Source: Bolinopsis microptera
Lineage: Eukaryota > Ctenophora > Tentaculata > Lobata > Bolinopsidae
Direction: 5' to 3'
NCBI RefSeq assembly: GCF_026151205.1
Contig: NC_087072.1
Location: 15,600,169 to 15,664,168 of the forward strand
DNA length: 64,000 nt
Position numbers and translations under genes: made by a program. Each line of letters starts with the position of its first letter. The first letter of the stretch is position 1. Positions 1-22,391 of the stretch are shown here, piece after piece. The notes under the pieces were generated by a model. That model was not told the origin of the DNA and ran no database searches. It saw nothing but the letters and a program-made list of their open reading frames with translations.

Positions 1-1056
1 TTGAAAGATGCTGGTTGTTCGGAGGACGACATTCGCTTAGTTCAATACCTTCTATCGAATACTCTCCTTAGAGTTCGTGTTAACTCCTCACTGTCGGAAG
101 AGTTTGAAAGTTTACTCGGAGCCTTTCAAGGTGACAGTTTATCTGGAAAGCTATTCACACTTATTCTTGCAGCAGCCTTACACCACCTCAGAGCTGTATC
201 TGGGAGACCAAACCCACCAGTATCAGAACTAGGTTTTCCAACTGAGTGGGAATATTCAGACGATTGTGACTTTGCTGACGAGGACATCGAGAGACTGAGA
301 ATTTTCCTTCCTGCAGTGAAGGAGATTCTCAAAGACTGGAACCTCCAAGTAAATGAAAGTAAAACTGAATTCAGTACCTTCTACCTGGCGAAAAAATCTG
401 ATAAAGACACAAACGGTCAGCCATTAGCTAATAACGAACCATGGCGAAGTAACAAGTCACTAGGTTCCTTACTGTGTACTGAGAAGGACATTCAAAGAAG
501 GAGAATCCTAGCTGAGATCGCTTTTAAGAACTTTGAAAAAGTGTGGTTGTCCGGTAAGAAAATATCCCTTGAAAGAAAGCTGAGGTTATACGATGCTCAA
601 GTTGTATCTGTATTGATTTACAACTCAAATAGTTGGAGTCCTAAGAAAGCAACCATGGAGAAAATGGACACACTCCATCGTAGACACCTCAGATCCATTT
701 TAAACATCAAATGGCCTAAAGGTATGATAAGCAACAAAGCATTGTATGAAAGGTGCAAAGTTGAAAAGTTATCCAAGCGTATTGAACACCAGCGGTGGAA
801 GATGTTTGGACACATTCTCAGGAGTATGGAGAACACCCCAGCCCAAACGGCTCTCTCTTTTGCTATTGAATCAGATAATTTATTCATTGGAAGATTGGGG
901 AGACCTAGAATGAACTTGTTATCGGTTTTAAGAAGTGATTTAAATAGTAGAAATTTGCAAATGGACAACTTGTATGAATTGAACGAAATTAGAGATATAG
1001 CTGCATGCAACAGATGTTGGGAAAATCTTTTTCAAGGGTACAGTTTACCGCATTAA
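1..1056 (+). CDS. LINE reverse transcriptase, C-terminal part
   Basis: An open frame of 351 codons runs from the window edge to a TAA stop. It is the back half of a non-LTR retrotransposon reverse transcriptase. The QGDSLSGKLF segment (about residues 43-52) matches RT motif B and YSDD (about 85-88) is the catalytic motif C, with serine in place of the usual alanine. LQVNESKTEF follows as the next RT motif. The last 150 residues have the R-R-H-L-R-S-I-L and RWKMFGHILR pattern common after the RT domain in endonuclease-bearing LINEs. The endonuclease and the RT start lie outside the window. The frame is open, so the copy may be young. I do not assign a clade. Confidence 0.85.
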   Translation: MKDAGCSEDDIRLVQYLLSNTLLRVRVNSSLSEEFESLLGAFQGDSLSGKLFTLILAAALHHLRAVSGRPNPPVSELGFPTEWEYSDDCDFADEDIERLRIFLPAVKEILKDWNLQVNESKTEFSTFYLAKKSDKDTNGQPLANNEPWRSNKSLGSLLCTEKDIQRRRILAEIAFKNFEKVWLSGKKISLERKLRLYDAQVVSVLIYNSNSWSPKKATMEKMDTLHRRHLRSILNIKWPKGMISNKALYERCKVEKLSKRIEHQRWKMFGHILRSMENTPAQTALSFAIESDNLFIGRLGRPRMNLLSVLRSDLNSRNLQMDNLYELNEIRDIAACNRCWENLFQGYSLPH

Positions 1057-1113
1057 GGTATTTTTAAGAATCATTTTTGTCGGTAAGATCCTGTTTTATA
1101 ATAATAATAATAA
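1..1113 (+). mobile_element. LINE 3' end with ATA-repeat tail
   Basis: The RT stop codon is followed by only about 40 bp of 3' UTR and then a run of ATA/TAA triplets at about 1098-1113. This is the short tandem-repeat tail used by several LINE clades instead of poly(A). It marks the 3' insertion boundary. The insertion lies on the 5' side of the first visible exon of the adenosine kinase gene, perhaps inside its first intron. Confidence 0.7.
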
Positions 1114-1616
1114 GCAATACCTCTAGGGATATTACCGTGGTCTCTCGTAGTCTGTAAGTATCTCAATTGACAAGATGCCCTAACTGATCTAACTGCTAAG
1201 TTGTCCAATTTAGGCATCGGGGGACTCATAATGATAAATGTTACTGAAAACAAACTAAAATCTCATATATATATATATGTTGTTTTTATATATATAAGAA
1301 CAACTTATATATAAGTTTTTCATTGAGATCAGAGATGATAATATGGTCAATAATATATCGCTCGCGATCATCGTTCATTATAACTTTTAAAACTCCCCAT
1401 GTAAAGAAGAATTATCCGTTGTATTGCGTCGCTTTCCTGTTAATAAGTTCGTCAATGGCTGCTCATTAAGGATGATGATTAATCACTCTAAATCTCGAAG
1501 CTCGAGTGTTGAGTGATTTGGATGCTGATTTATTTACCGTTTAAAAAAGCATTTTCAAATATTTAGATTTTATAAGTGTGTTTTGATCAAGTTTAACCGT
1601 GCGATTATTTCACCAG
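1114..1616. other. Non-coding stretch before the first ADK exon
   Basis: It contains a short (AT)n region at about 1265-1315 with an imperfect hairpin. I looked for the missing 5' exon of adenosine kinase (pattern G-x-x-N-P-L-L-D) and did not find it here. Confidence 0.5.
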
Positions 1617-3946
<2,330 letters not shown>

Positions 3947-4930
3947 GATGGATGTCTAGCTACCGTGATACCAAGCAGTCCTGATAACCGGTGAGCTGGA
4001 TATCACTTAGATCTGTGGGACCCCACTCAATCCTCAGCTCTGGCCTCTAGGACGACAGTTTCTGAAACTCTAGCTTCTAAGACTTTTATTTCTGGTGCTC
4101 CAGTATTATTTGTGTTGAAAGTACGAGGAGCGATCTAAGGTGTCATCACCGCTGGAATACTTATGTCACAGTAGCTAAATATCAGATTTAATATTATATT
4201 ATTCTATCTAGAGACTATTTTGTGCTAGTTTTTATTATGTTAAGTTAGTGCCAGGGTAATTTATTCCATTTTTCCGGGTTTATTGGATGAGGTTTTACGA
4301 TTTCGAAATTTGATAGATTTTGCAATTTGCATGATAATATGTATATGATTCTGGGTGTTAATTAGAACAGTTTATGGCATGTTTTGGTTCTAATTTATTT
4401 TCTCTTTAGTATATTTTAGATTATTTCCATGATATTCGAGAATATGCTGTCTGTCTTACGGCTATGATATCTAATATTGCATATTATTTTGGTCTCTGAT
4501 AAAATTAACCCTCTTTATATCGAAAGTTTTAAGATTGAAATTTTAAGTCATATCGAAGTTGAACATTTTTTTCATTCAGAATTTCACTGTTCATTATTAG
4601 ATAATAACTAGTTCATTTTAAAACACTGTCTTTAATTTTTGTCTTCATCAAATATTATCTGCTCAATTCTCTTTCAAAATTTGACAACAAGAGAAAAATG
4701 AAATATACGTATCCCATTGAGATACCAATGCCAATTTCCTCTTATTGAATCGAAGATATTCAATTACTAGTGTAACTAGCCTGGAATCATGACGAAATTT
4801 GAAGCCTGAAACTACCAGTAAATCTGAACACATGTTAACACGTCATGTTAACGTCATTTGAAATCTAATCCCTTTGATGTCGTCTGTTTAACAGGTAACA
4901 TTATTAAATGGTTCTCTCTGTAACCGGACA
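3947..4930. other. 3' flank of ADK copy 1
   Basis: AT-rich DNA with no coding signal. It should hold the 3' UTR; no clear AATAAA signal stood out. Confidence 0.4.
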
Positions 4931-5056
4931 TACCTTACTCGGGAATATTATAGCGGGTTAATTTATGACTGGGAAAATTAATGACCGGGAAAAATATGGC
5001 GGAATGTTCCAAAACCCACCAAGCATCAAAATGTATTACTATTAGTTAATAGTTTA

Positions 5057-5163
5057 CCTTACTCGGGAACATTATAGCGGGTTAATTTATGACTGGGAAA
5101 ATTAATGACCGGGAAAAATATGGCGAATTTTCCAAAACCCAGTCATAATATTCCCTAGTAAGG
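5057..5163. mobile_element. Mariner-type MITE with partial second copy
   Basis: A 107-bp fold-back with termini CCTTACTCGGGAA and TTCCCTAGTAAGG, flanked on both sides by TA (5055-5056 and 5164-5165). This is the target duplication of Tc1/mariner elements. A one-ended copy of the same sequence lies just upstream at about 4934-5020. No coding capacity. Confidence 0.65.
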
Positions 5164-5319
5164 TATTTCATTTTGGTAAATTATAATTCCTAATTCGCTT
5201 ATGTTTCGTTATCGTTGTGGAGACGAGGTTCCCAGTAGACTGTACTGAGTGTACATAGTACAATATGTACGATATACGGCGTCATGATAACTTGATATAG
5301 CCTTCGTTGTGGTTCGCAG

Positions 5320-5383
5320 GGCTCCGAATGGGCTGGAGTGCAATTACCCAGAACCTCGCCCTGAAATACCTGTTTACCACATC
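5320..5383 (+). other. Candidate orphan exon
   Basis: A stretch bounded by an acceptor-like TTCGCAG and a GTGAGT donor is open in one frame and reads APNGLECNYPEPRPEIPVYH. The bias looks coding, but I do not recognise it and no partner exon is evident nearby. Confidence 0.25.
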
Positions 5384-5549
5384 GTGAGTTTCCACCGTCA
5401 CTAAGGGGATTTCCCGTACTTCCACACTAGACAGGGTCGTTATTCTCGGGGGACATGTCCTCTAGTTTTAGAAGGAGACAAACAGCAAACTGTTCGATAA
5501 GCAGCTATTTTTACATTCCTCTGTCTTGTACCATACTTCTCCTTGCACC

Positions 5550-5696
5550 ATGCCGCTCCTACCTCTAACTTCTAAGGAGCTGTTATCAGTACCTGATAAG
5601 CTGATAACCATGGTCGAGACGTACGTGAGCATGAGATATTACTTCACTGGAAATGTCAACGGTACTGCATTCACTTCACTGTTACAGTCTACTTGA
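5550..5696 (+). CDS. Short unrecognised ORF or first exon
   Basis: ATG-initiated frame of 48 codons beginning MPLLPLTSKELLSVPDKL. Third-position usage looks coding and a possible GT donor lies at 5662. It could be a small gene, a first exon or an accident. It lies 3' of ADK copy 1 on the same strand. No family recognised. Confidence 0.25.
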   Translation: MPLLPLTSKELLSVPDKLITMVETYVSMRYYFTGNVNGTAFTSLLQST

Positions 5697-6290
5697 GTCA
5701 CGTTCGCTTGATAACTTGTGTGAGCGTGAAACATGATAAGATATACTGAATACAGCAGGGACAACTGTACGGTAGTGTTAAACAAGGAACTGAAACCGAG
5801 GGGTTCCGTTCAGGCCCTTCACACTTAGTTTCTGTCTAAACAGTTCTTATGTACCGTCACAATAGTGACTTTAATATATAATATGATATAATATATAATA
5901 TGATATAGATTATAGGTGCGGTAAAATGTTTGCAAATAATGCGATCTCATACCTGCCTACAATTATTTTATGTGCAGCAAATTTTGAGGAAAAAAAACCG
6001 CAATTAACCTATGCAATTAGGCATTAGCCAAATTTGAAGCATTTAGGTACTCTCAGGTTGGAATATTTAACACCGTAGTATATATAAGGTTGCAACTTAC
6101 AATACACGATTGTTTAGTTTAATACATCTAATAACTTACAAGGTGAGTGTATTACACCGAGTTTCCTGACAATACAAGATGTAACATTCTAGAATTAACC
6201 TCATAGAAGGTAGATAGGCAGGATGACTGAGGTTAGATGAGCTAGCGATGAGCATATTTTAGGCAGGAATTCCACGCTGTAATGTTAATA

Positions 6291-6599
6291 TTTTTTAGAT
6301 ATCATTGAGCATTTAAGCAGTGATACAACGTATCTCGGGATGATCCGCAGAGTCTCGACTAGTTTCGGCTTACCGCCATCAACAGGATCGATGAATCATC
6401 TCAAATTATTTGTTATATAGTAGTGTTGAAAGTATTAAAAAGTATTAAAAGTTTTAATACTTTCAACACTACTATATAACAAATAATTTGAGATGATTCA
6501 TCGATCCTGTTGATGGCGGTAAGCCGAAACTAGTCGAGACTCTGCGGATCATCCCGAGATACGTTGTATCACTGCTTATGCTCAATGATATCTAAAAAA
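6291..6599. repeat. 309-bp near-perfect fold-back
   Basis: Two arms of about 150 bp (6291-6440 and 6452-6599) are reverse complements of each other and differ by a 2-bp indel near the outer ends. The loop is 11 nt. This is either a palindromic MITE or a recent inverted duplication. A diverged stretch of the arm sequence (TTTCAACNCTACTAT...AACAAATAATTTG) occurs again near 48395-48429. Confidence 0.85.
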
Positions 6600-6904
6600 T
6601 CTTAAGATCCTAACGTATTTTATCTTGGGAGGATTGCGGCTAATTAACACCCTTGCTGGACAATCTCTCCTTTCCTTAACGTCAGCGAAAGCTTTATCAC
6701 GCTGTAATGTTACAACATAACATTCCGACACTATGTGTGTATAATAAACAAAAATGCTGCAAATTGAATATCATCTAAGCGTACTAAAGTGACTCAATTT
6801 CAATTGTTAATTTCGATTGGAGATCTAGATCTAGCTTGAGGAGTTATTCATTCGCCAAGATTTCTGGGTACATTTTTTGGAGGAAAAATAGTTCTATAAT
6901 ATGT

Positions 6905-7121
6905 GGGGGGGGGGGGGGGGGGGCATCAACCTCATAAATACAGGTATTATTCCCTCCGATTTCAAAATAGGTTGTTGTTTTTTCAGTATTTTCCCCACTT
7001 ATAACATAATATATTCAATTCTAAATATATTCATAGTGTTACTGTTAGCTGTTTTAAAGTGCTTTTACTACATGAGGGAGTTGATATCAAGTTAAACCCC
7101 CCCCCCCCCCCCCGGGCCCCC
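6905..7121. mobile_element. Small element with G-run and C-run ends
   Basis: Starts with about 19 G and ends with about 17 C, GGG and CCCCC. The flanks ATATGTG (6899-6905) and ATATGTG (7122-7128) look like a target duplication of about 7 bp. The interior (~175 bp) has no gene. The G-run ends resemble those of the much larger element in the HEATR1 intron, but the adjoining bases differ. Confidence 0.5.
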
Positions 7122-7570
7122 ATATGTGTTTTTCCTGATTTTTGGAAATAGTACCTTCTTTCCGATGTTTTTGATGTTACTTCATGCAAAAATACCCTAA
7201 TCACAATTATGAGTATCTCGATCTTTTCTTATTGTATACAGCATTACAAAGTGCACAATCTTCACTGAAAGAACGAATATCGGTCGATGGTGCAGAAAAG
7301 TGCGGTATTAGGTCAATAGTGCGATTCTGCACTCATCGCACTTACATGATTTTTGATTTGATTTGATTTTAACTTTTTTAAATAGTACATACACAATACA
7401 GCAATGAGAATAGAAAACAATCGACATCATGATTCATGAGGCATTACGTTGGGTGAACGTTGTAGACGATATTGTATAAATACTAAAAGCATGGGTATTG
7501 GGTAAGTGGTACAAGTTCTGGGGGTATACGTATTACAGGTAATAGTTCTTCCCCCAGACTCACTAACACA

Positions 7571-8426
7571 CAGTGGGCCACCATGCTATATTAGGCTCAA
7601 AATTGAGTTTATCAGTTTAAGATGCATTCAAAATGATCTGATAGGAAAACTGTTTCCCTACAGAATGCAAAACCAATGTTTTTGCTTTTTGGCAGTGAAA
7701 AATAGCTCTTACTCTGATGTCTGTTCCTCAAATTAATAAATGTGATAATATAAAAGAAATCTCCAAACAACTCTCAGATAGACTTAATTTATTGGAAAAA
7801 ACCTCATAGGCCAATTTTTTTAAGCCAATTTTTGACATGAGCCTGAGTTTTTGTCCCATTTTTAGGCACATTTTTGGCCTTCCAACACAGAAATAGTTGT
7901 GTTGCCGGCCTTTGCCGCCCTATTCCATAGTACCATCTGAAAGCCTAGAGGATTCCCTGCAAGATACAAGGAAAATCAATTAGGGCAAATTAGGGGCATT
8001 TTTTAAAATGCCGATTTTTTACCAATTTATTTAATTGGCTAAATCAATGTTATTTGGGGCTTATGCCGAAATATTGGCATACATATTTTTGTTATAACTC
8101 GGCCATCCTTTGTTCTTGCTTGATGAAATTTTTAAATACAAGTTTTGGAAGCGTTCAGCTACAAGTAAAATACCCCAAGACTGGTTTTGTGGCTTGTGTA
8201 AGGAATTTTGAATTTTGGGGCATTTTGGGGCATTTTGGGGCTACAAATTCAAGGAGCATAATTTAAAAATCCCCGCTTTTCTCAGTTTTTGTGTATAGTA
8301 GGGTCTTGAAATTGGTTTGGATCGTTTTTTTGTTGTTGCGCCAAAGCAGTCTAAAGAACACCTTTCAGACATATTTGGATGGTACTAACATGTCTAATAT
8401 AGCCTACCCCCTATTCTGGCCCACTG
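7571..8426. mobile_element. hAT-like non-autonomous element
   Basis: 856-bp segment with inverted ends CAGTGGGCCA and TGGCCCACTG. The CAGNG start is typical of hAT. The flanks share TAACAC near both ends, an imperfect version of the expected 8-bp duplication. The interior has no recognisable transposase and contains a short GGGGCATTTT repeat near 8216-8240. Confidence 0.6.
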
Positions 8427-9470
8427 TGTAACACCTGACCACCTCCATTTAAAACACACAAATTTAAAATTATCAAAATATAATGTCACCAAGATGTAAC
8501 CCTTACTTAGGGACACAACAATGCGCGGCGCGGGGTTCACTTACATGTTCACTTCGTTAGGACAGATAATAACTAAAATATTTCCTCCGAACTTCTAAAG
8601 TTCCAGGCTTTGGTTCCTAATCTCGTTAAACCCTCATTATGACGTAGTGGATACCACGCAGTGGGCCAGTGGTTGTTGTCTCAACTGAGGGGCTAGTCTT
8701 ATTGTCTCAGCGTCTTCCAGGGTGGCAGGGTATGAGGGTACCGCTTATCTTCCTGTCTTACATTGTGTCTGAGTTGTGTATGGGGTCAGTTGAAGGAGGT
8801 GGGTCTTGCTTTCAATCTTATTTTCATTTCCAGAATCAGTGGTCCTGATTATCAGGTGGTGCAGCTTGCCAGTGATTAATAATTACTTTACAAAGTCTGA
8901 TCAGGTAATCAATTAAACGATAATTGGGATTTTTGTCATGTAATTATAGGATTGTTAGACGCAATCTTTCTTATAATAATGGTCTAGTTCGCACACTTTA
9001 TAATATGGTACGTGGTTTTGGTCCGCTCAATTGTGACCCGTCTCAAATGAAGGTTTTATATTTCACATTTCAAACCATAAACCAGTTAGTAACCACATGA
9101 ACCTTATTGCTGCATATCTTATCTACTTTAGGATAATATGCAATTGTTTGAGCTGTTATATTGAACAAAATATTAAGTTTCCTATTATTTGTGCCTACTG
9201 GTGTGCAGAGCCCCTTGCTGCTCATACTGTATGTGACTTTGAAATTAATCCAGCTTTATAATATTATAATGATGTAATTAATGTAATTAATGATAATATG
9301 ATCTTATATATATTATGAGGTGTTCATCTCGTGTTGATTATTGTGTTATTTTGACGTTTCTTGGTAACCTATGTATACGTTAACCTGTTTAAGCTTCAAT
9401 TACGATAGAGTTGCAGTATCTTTCTTATTGGTCTACATTCACATAATATCTTTTTTTTATTTCTTTGCAG
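8427..9470. other. Intergenic DNA before ADK copy 2
   Basis: No convincing gene. A second CAGTGGGCCAGTGG string occurs near 8659, possibly a lone hAT-type end. The promoter of ADK copy 2 should lie here or upstream. Confidence 0.35.
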
Positions 9471-17478
<8,008 letters not shown>

Positions 17479-19482
17479 AAGAGACCATCTTAGGATTCAA
17501 ATTTCCTTCTTTCTAATGCATGCATCATACCAGATTGTTAGAGCTAGTTCTTAGATAAGGTTAATTGTTCTGCAGTGTTGGTAGAGTTAAAACAATTTAT
17601 GATTGTGAAGTTTTGTTACTTTAATATTTGGGCAGCAAGCCTGATAAACAGATTTATTAATATCGAAAAACTGAAAAATGGGGTCCAGACTCCAGCAGAG
17701 ACATATTTTTTTAATCTTAATGTTATAATTTGAATTGCCACAACCGATTTTTACTGTAAGTTACTGTAATTGTTTTGTTATCGATCACATATTTCCGTTT
17801 CCTTTTGAAATTGTTATTTCACTTTGAAGTTCTTGTTACTAAGTACAATAACTACCAAAATAAAATGAATACGGCTTTGTTCTTAACAGATATACCCAAT
17901 ATTTTAAATAAAACTATTAACAATAATGAATGGTTATATCTGACCAGAAGAATCATCTCCCTTATATAATATTTTAGTAAGTTAGTAGAGGCTGCACCAT
18001 GTTTTAGATTGATACGTAAATAAAACGGTTACCAAGCTATACTAATACTATGTATTAAGTATAAAAATTATGCAGCCGTTTGGCTATAATTAATTAATTA
18101 ATTAATTAACTACCTCTCTAATTACATAACAGCTCACGTAAATAATTGCTATAATTTATAATAGAAAGTGACTATAAAAAAGTCACATATTATCGCATAA
18201 TCGCCTCTCAATTAAGAGGTATAAGGAGACTTTATTCCCGTTCGTGTATAGAGCGGTATAAAGCGCAGTCAATGTAAAACTTGACAAATGTTTTATAGTG
18301 CTCCGTTCTTTGTGATATATAATGTAGTCTTGCTGCATCTGGTGAATTAATTACGCAAATTTAACGCAACTGTGGGCCGTAAACTACGTAATATTATGTA
18401 GTAACTACGTAATATTATGTAGTAACTACATAATATCTAGAACTATAAATAATATATAATGTGCTACATTATATTCACTACACAGTGCATTCCGCATCAA
18501 AAGCTGGGTTTTATAGTTTATCAGTCTATCGTGAGCTGTGAGACTTCATTAGACCCCTGAAATGCCCCCTGGCCGTTAATACAATATAACACTATACACA
18601 AGTGGATTTTAATGTATTGTGTATAAAGTTGTATCTTGCGCATTTCCATGTTGACACCCGATACTAAGTCCACATAACTTCTTAGTGCTAGTTTAACAGG
18701 TTTTTGGCTTAATAGCTTTATTCGCTTCGTATACGTGTATACATTTCTTGTTCGCTTTTGAATCTAATTTTCCTGTTACTGTATTTACGAGCACATTATA
18801 TGAACCTAATTACTGGCATGGCGGGGAGGTTATGTTAACCTATCAGACTGTAGAAATACCTCATAGAACTCAACAAGTGCCAGATGGTAAAACATGTTTT
18901 TAATGGCCTGAATCGTAGACCTGTAGACGACTTGTTATAAAATGGTTATTTCAGCGGGAATTTACATCACCATCTCCCAACTGAAACCGCTAGTCAGATC
19001 TGTTATTCTTACAGGAGATTTTCTTTCAAACTGTTCCCAGATAATATTATATTTGTCATTTGTTTTAGTGATAATTCATGCCAAAATTTAATACATGGTG
19101 CTGTACTCGCACTAATATTCCATACATTTCCTTACAATATATAAATGGCTCAAATTAAAATCTATTGTTTGGTAGAATCATTGTTTGATATAGCGATAAT
19201 TAAGCCAAGAAAGAGAGATAGTTAGCCATTAACCAACATGTAGTCTCGTGATGTGGTCTGTTTTATTGTTCTTCTCAACTTGTATATTCTCCCTTAGTGT
19301 ACTGAAATCTGCTGTTTCTTGGTTCAAATATATTTGTTGTGCTATACATTCAATATTAATGTACCCGTTACTTGGTGTAATAATTTGCCACTCCAGCAAA
19401 TTGATCGCTCAGCTTTACAAGCTAAACTAAAATGAAATTTACAGAATGACTTGAAACCACCACGCAGCTACCTCATGAGAGA
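17479..19482. other. Intergenic DNA, ADK copy 2 to transporter
   Basis: AT-rich, with a (TTAA)n run near 18090-18110 and tandem TAACTACGTAATATTATGTAG units near 18385-18435. No gene seen apart from the ADK 3' UTR. Confidence 0.4.
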
Positions 19483-21121
19483 ATGTATTCAGAAAAAGAG
19501 ACCCTTTCCAAACGTAACTACATCTCTGTAGACCACGCTGTAGAACATGCCGGGTTCGGTCTGGCCCAGATCAAATACATGCTGGCAGCATGTGTGGTCT
19601 TCTTCACCGAAGTACAGTTTATCCATCTGGGCAGTTTAACCCTGCCCAGCATCAGCTGTGAGTGGAATTTGGAGAAGTGGCAGATTCTCATCCTGCTAAT
19701 AAGTGCATCAGTTACCAGGACTATTGGCAGTTTTGTGGGCGGGTCTCTCTCAGATAAATACGGTCGAAAAAACAACGTTCTGATAGGGTTGTTCTGCATG
19801 ATCGTGTTTGGGCTTGCAGCGGTGCTCCAGACTAACTTTTACATATTTCTAACATTCCGCGCCTCCTCCTTCTTCTTCCTGCACTGTATCACCCCCTCAG
19901 CTCTGTGCATTGTACTGGAGATAAGCCCCCGGAGGATGCGCTTCCTTGCTAAGATGGTACTGGCAGTAGCTGGACAGTTGGGAGCAACATGTTCCTCTCT
20001 GCTGGCTATGTACTATCTTAACTCACTGGGGTGGAGGGACTTGTCCTTCTATATGATCATGCCTTGTTTCCTTCCTCTTCTTATCTTCTTCTTCCTCTCT
20101 GATTCTCCTCGTTATCTATTCCTGTCTGGTGATTACAATGGAGGTAGAAAAGCGATGAAGCAGATTTACAGGATGAACGGGAAGCAGGATGTGAGCCATT
20201 TGATAAGGAATGTGAAGGATCAGGAAAGGGGAAATGTTAAACAGATGTTTGCACCAGAGTTTGAGCACACTACTTGGATGATTCTGGGAGTCATTACTGT
20301 TAAAAACTTGGTGGTTTCTATCATGCATACTGCCATGCCTTACATGCTTCAGGTAAATAAAATATACATTTGTTTTCAGTACATCAAAGGATAAACCCCA
20401 TTTTAGTTAAGATTTTGCTGAATATCGGTTCGTGTCATTGTTTTACTGTCTTATGTCAGATGAAAATCGCAAATTATTTGTTAAAAAAATCTCTGAATAA
20501 ACAATTAAAATTGAAAAACTATTCCAGGGCGACGTTTGTAGTACAGATCCAAACAATAACACTATGTCGAACGAGAAGGAGAACTGCCGAGGGTTGACCT
20601 CCAAAACACTTTACAGCCTAACAAAAGGTCACATCCTGGGTATAGTCATCACAGTGGTCTCCCTCTCCATGTCTCAGGTGGTAGGGAGGCGACGCTCTTC
20701 CATAACCTGCTATATCTTCGCAGCTGGAGCTATGATATCTAATATCTGGTGTCAGGGAAAAGAGGCCTTTATACTTAAAATCACCACAGCAAGTGCCCTG
20801 ATTCACGGTGGGTCTGCTATCATAAACCTGTTTATCCAGGAGATATACCCGACCTCGATCAGAGCCATGACAACTGGATTCTTCTTCTCGTTAGGACATC
20901 TCATCAGTACTGCCTCTCCCTACGTGTCAATATATCTTGTTCTCGGTCATGAGATCCATTTCTTTACTTTTGGGGGACTACTGTTTATAGTGTGTGCCTT
21001 TATGTTACTCCGTATTAAGCATGAGGGTAAGGACGCTCCTTTGCAGGAAACAACCAGATACAATACGTTACAGTCTGATTTGGATTGGGGTCTTGAGGAA
21101 CTTGACTACGATTCTGATTAA
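19483..21121 (+). CDS. SVOP-like MFS transporter
   Basis: Two exons, 19483-20352 and 20528-21121, give 487 residues, close to vertebrate SVOPL. It belongs to the SV2/SVOP branch of the major facilitator superfamily: GFGLAQIKYML opening, CEWNLEKWQ before TM2, the loop 2-3 motif GGSLSDKYGRK, SDSPRYLFLSGD after TM6, and YPTSIRA before the late helices. About twelve hydrophobic segments are visible. It would be a plasma- or vesicle-membrane transporter; the substrate cannot be read from the sequence. The second 6-TM half has VVGRRRSS in place of the DRxGRR motif. The single intron is 175 bp. Start chosen at the first ATG, 15 nt after a CACGCAG sequence. AATAAA at 21368 is a good poly(A) signal. 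Confidence 0.88.
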
Positions 21122-21367
21122 CTTTTCTTGGGATTTTTAATGATTTTCTTGATATGTGTGTGACATTTGATAATTGTGACTAATCTTAAATTGTTTTTGA
21201 CTTATCACTACCAGTTTTTTTTATTAACTATGCATTCTTAAATTTCTACCTATATGTGGAATAGAGCATGTAATAGTGTGTACTGTGTAATCACCAAAAC
21301 GTGTAACTATGTAATTTGTTTGTAGATATTTGTAGCATTTTTTTTTCATATGAATTTGTCGTGGTTT

Positions 21368-21373
21368 AATAAA
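21368..21373 (+). terminator. Poly(A) signal of the SVOP-like gene
   Basis: AATAAA about 245 bp after the stop codon, followed by a GT-rich stretch. Confidence 0.6.
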
Positions 21374-22083
21374 TTTTGAACTGGATCATTGTGTTTCATT
21401 GTTTACATGAACAAATAATTTCTGCAGGCTCAACAAATAAGATAAACCCATGACTTCTTTTCACCTCGAAATATCGCATATATTTTAATGGTCGAAATCA
21501 AACTTATGCTTATGCGTGTGGAACAATTTGTTACAGAAGAATTCTATTCAAATCGCACTAACACACATAGGATGTCCGTTTAATCAACAAATTCTACGAG
21601 TTATGTAATAGTGAATGTTAAAACAGTAGAGCATAGTGTGATGTTGATCAGATGATACTTTATTGAGTAGTAGTAGTAGTAGTAGTGTTGGTTTATATTG
21701 CGAGTGTCGCGTCAATATCTCTGTTAAGTTACTCAGCAGAGTAGGCAAAATACCAGCGCAAAAAGATTGATCTATCCATTCACCCTTTCCGACTTATCAG
21801 ATGAACTAGAATTTTGTACTACTGCATTTTAGACAATTTAGACATGCATGTTATAAATTTGGAATAAAATTAGCTTATGTCTCATCCTTGGCACCTGCAT
21901 TGCTGTTCATGAAGCAAACAGTTAACTCTTTCTTCCTTGTGATTCTAATATAATGTATCTTTACAGCCATGCTGTTATCCCACAATGTTAACTACTAGAT
22001 TTATTATCAGATCACTTCACTGCTGTAAGTATTTTAATGTATTTCCCAAATCTCATATTTGTTTTCCACGAAATTTTAATCTG
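21374..22083. other. Intergenic DNA before glyoxalase II
   Basis: No gene seen. A short (TAG)n run lies near 21666-21685. Confidence 0.4.
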
Positions 22084-22278
22084 TCATTGAGACAGCAAGT
22101 CATCGAGACAGCAAGTCATCGAGACAGCAAGTCATTGAGACAGCAAGTCATTGAGACAGCAAGTCATTGAGACAGCAAGTCATTGAGACAGCAAGTCATT
22201 GAGACAGCAAGTCATTGAGACAGCAAGTCATTGAGACAGCAAGTCATTGAAACAGCAAGTCATTGAGACAGCAAGTCA
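22084..22278 (+). repeat. 16-bp tandem repeat, about 12 copies
   Basis: Unit GAGACAGCAAGTCATT repeated with single-base variants (catcg/cattg/cattgaa). It ends about 115 bp upstream of the HAGH start codon, so it may lie in its promoter or 5' leader. Confidence 0.95.
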
Positions 22279-22391
22279 GATCCTGCTTAACACCAACAAG
22301 CTTACAAAAGTTGAACAGCTCACAATTGTTTTAAATTTCAGTGTCCAAGAAACCGTTCCATTCTTTACCTTCATTCCACGACCATCGTAAA

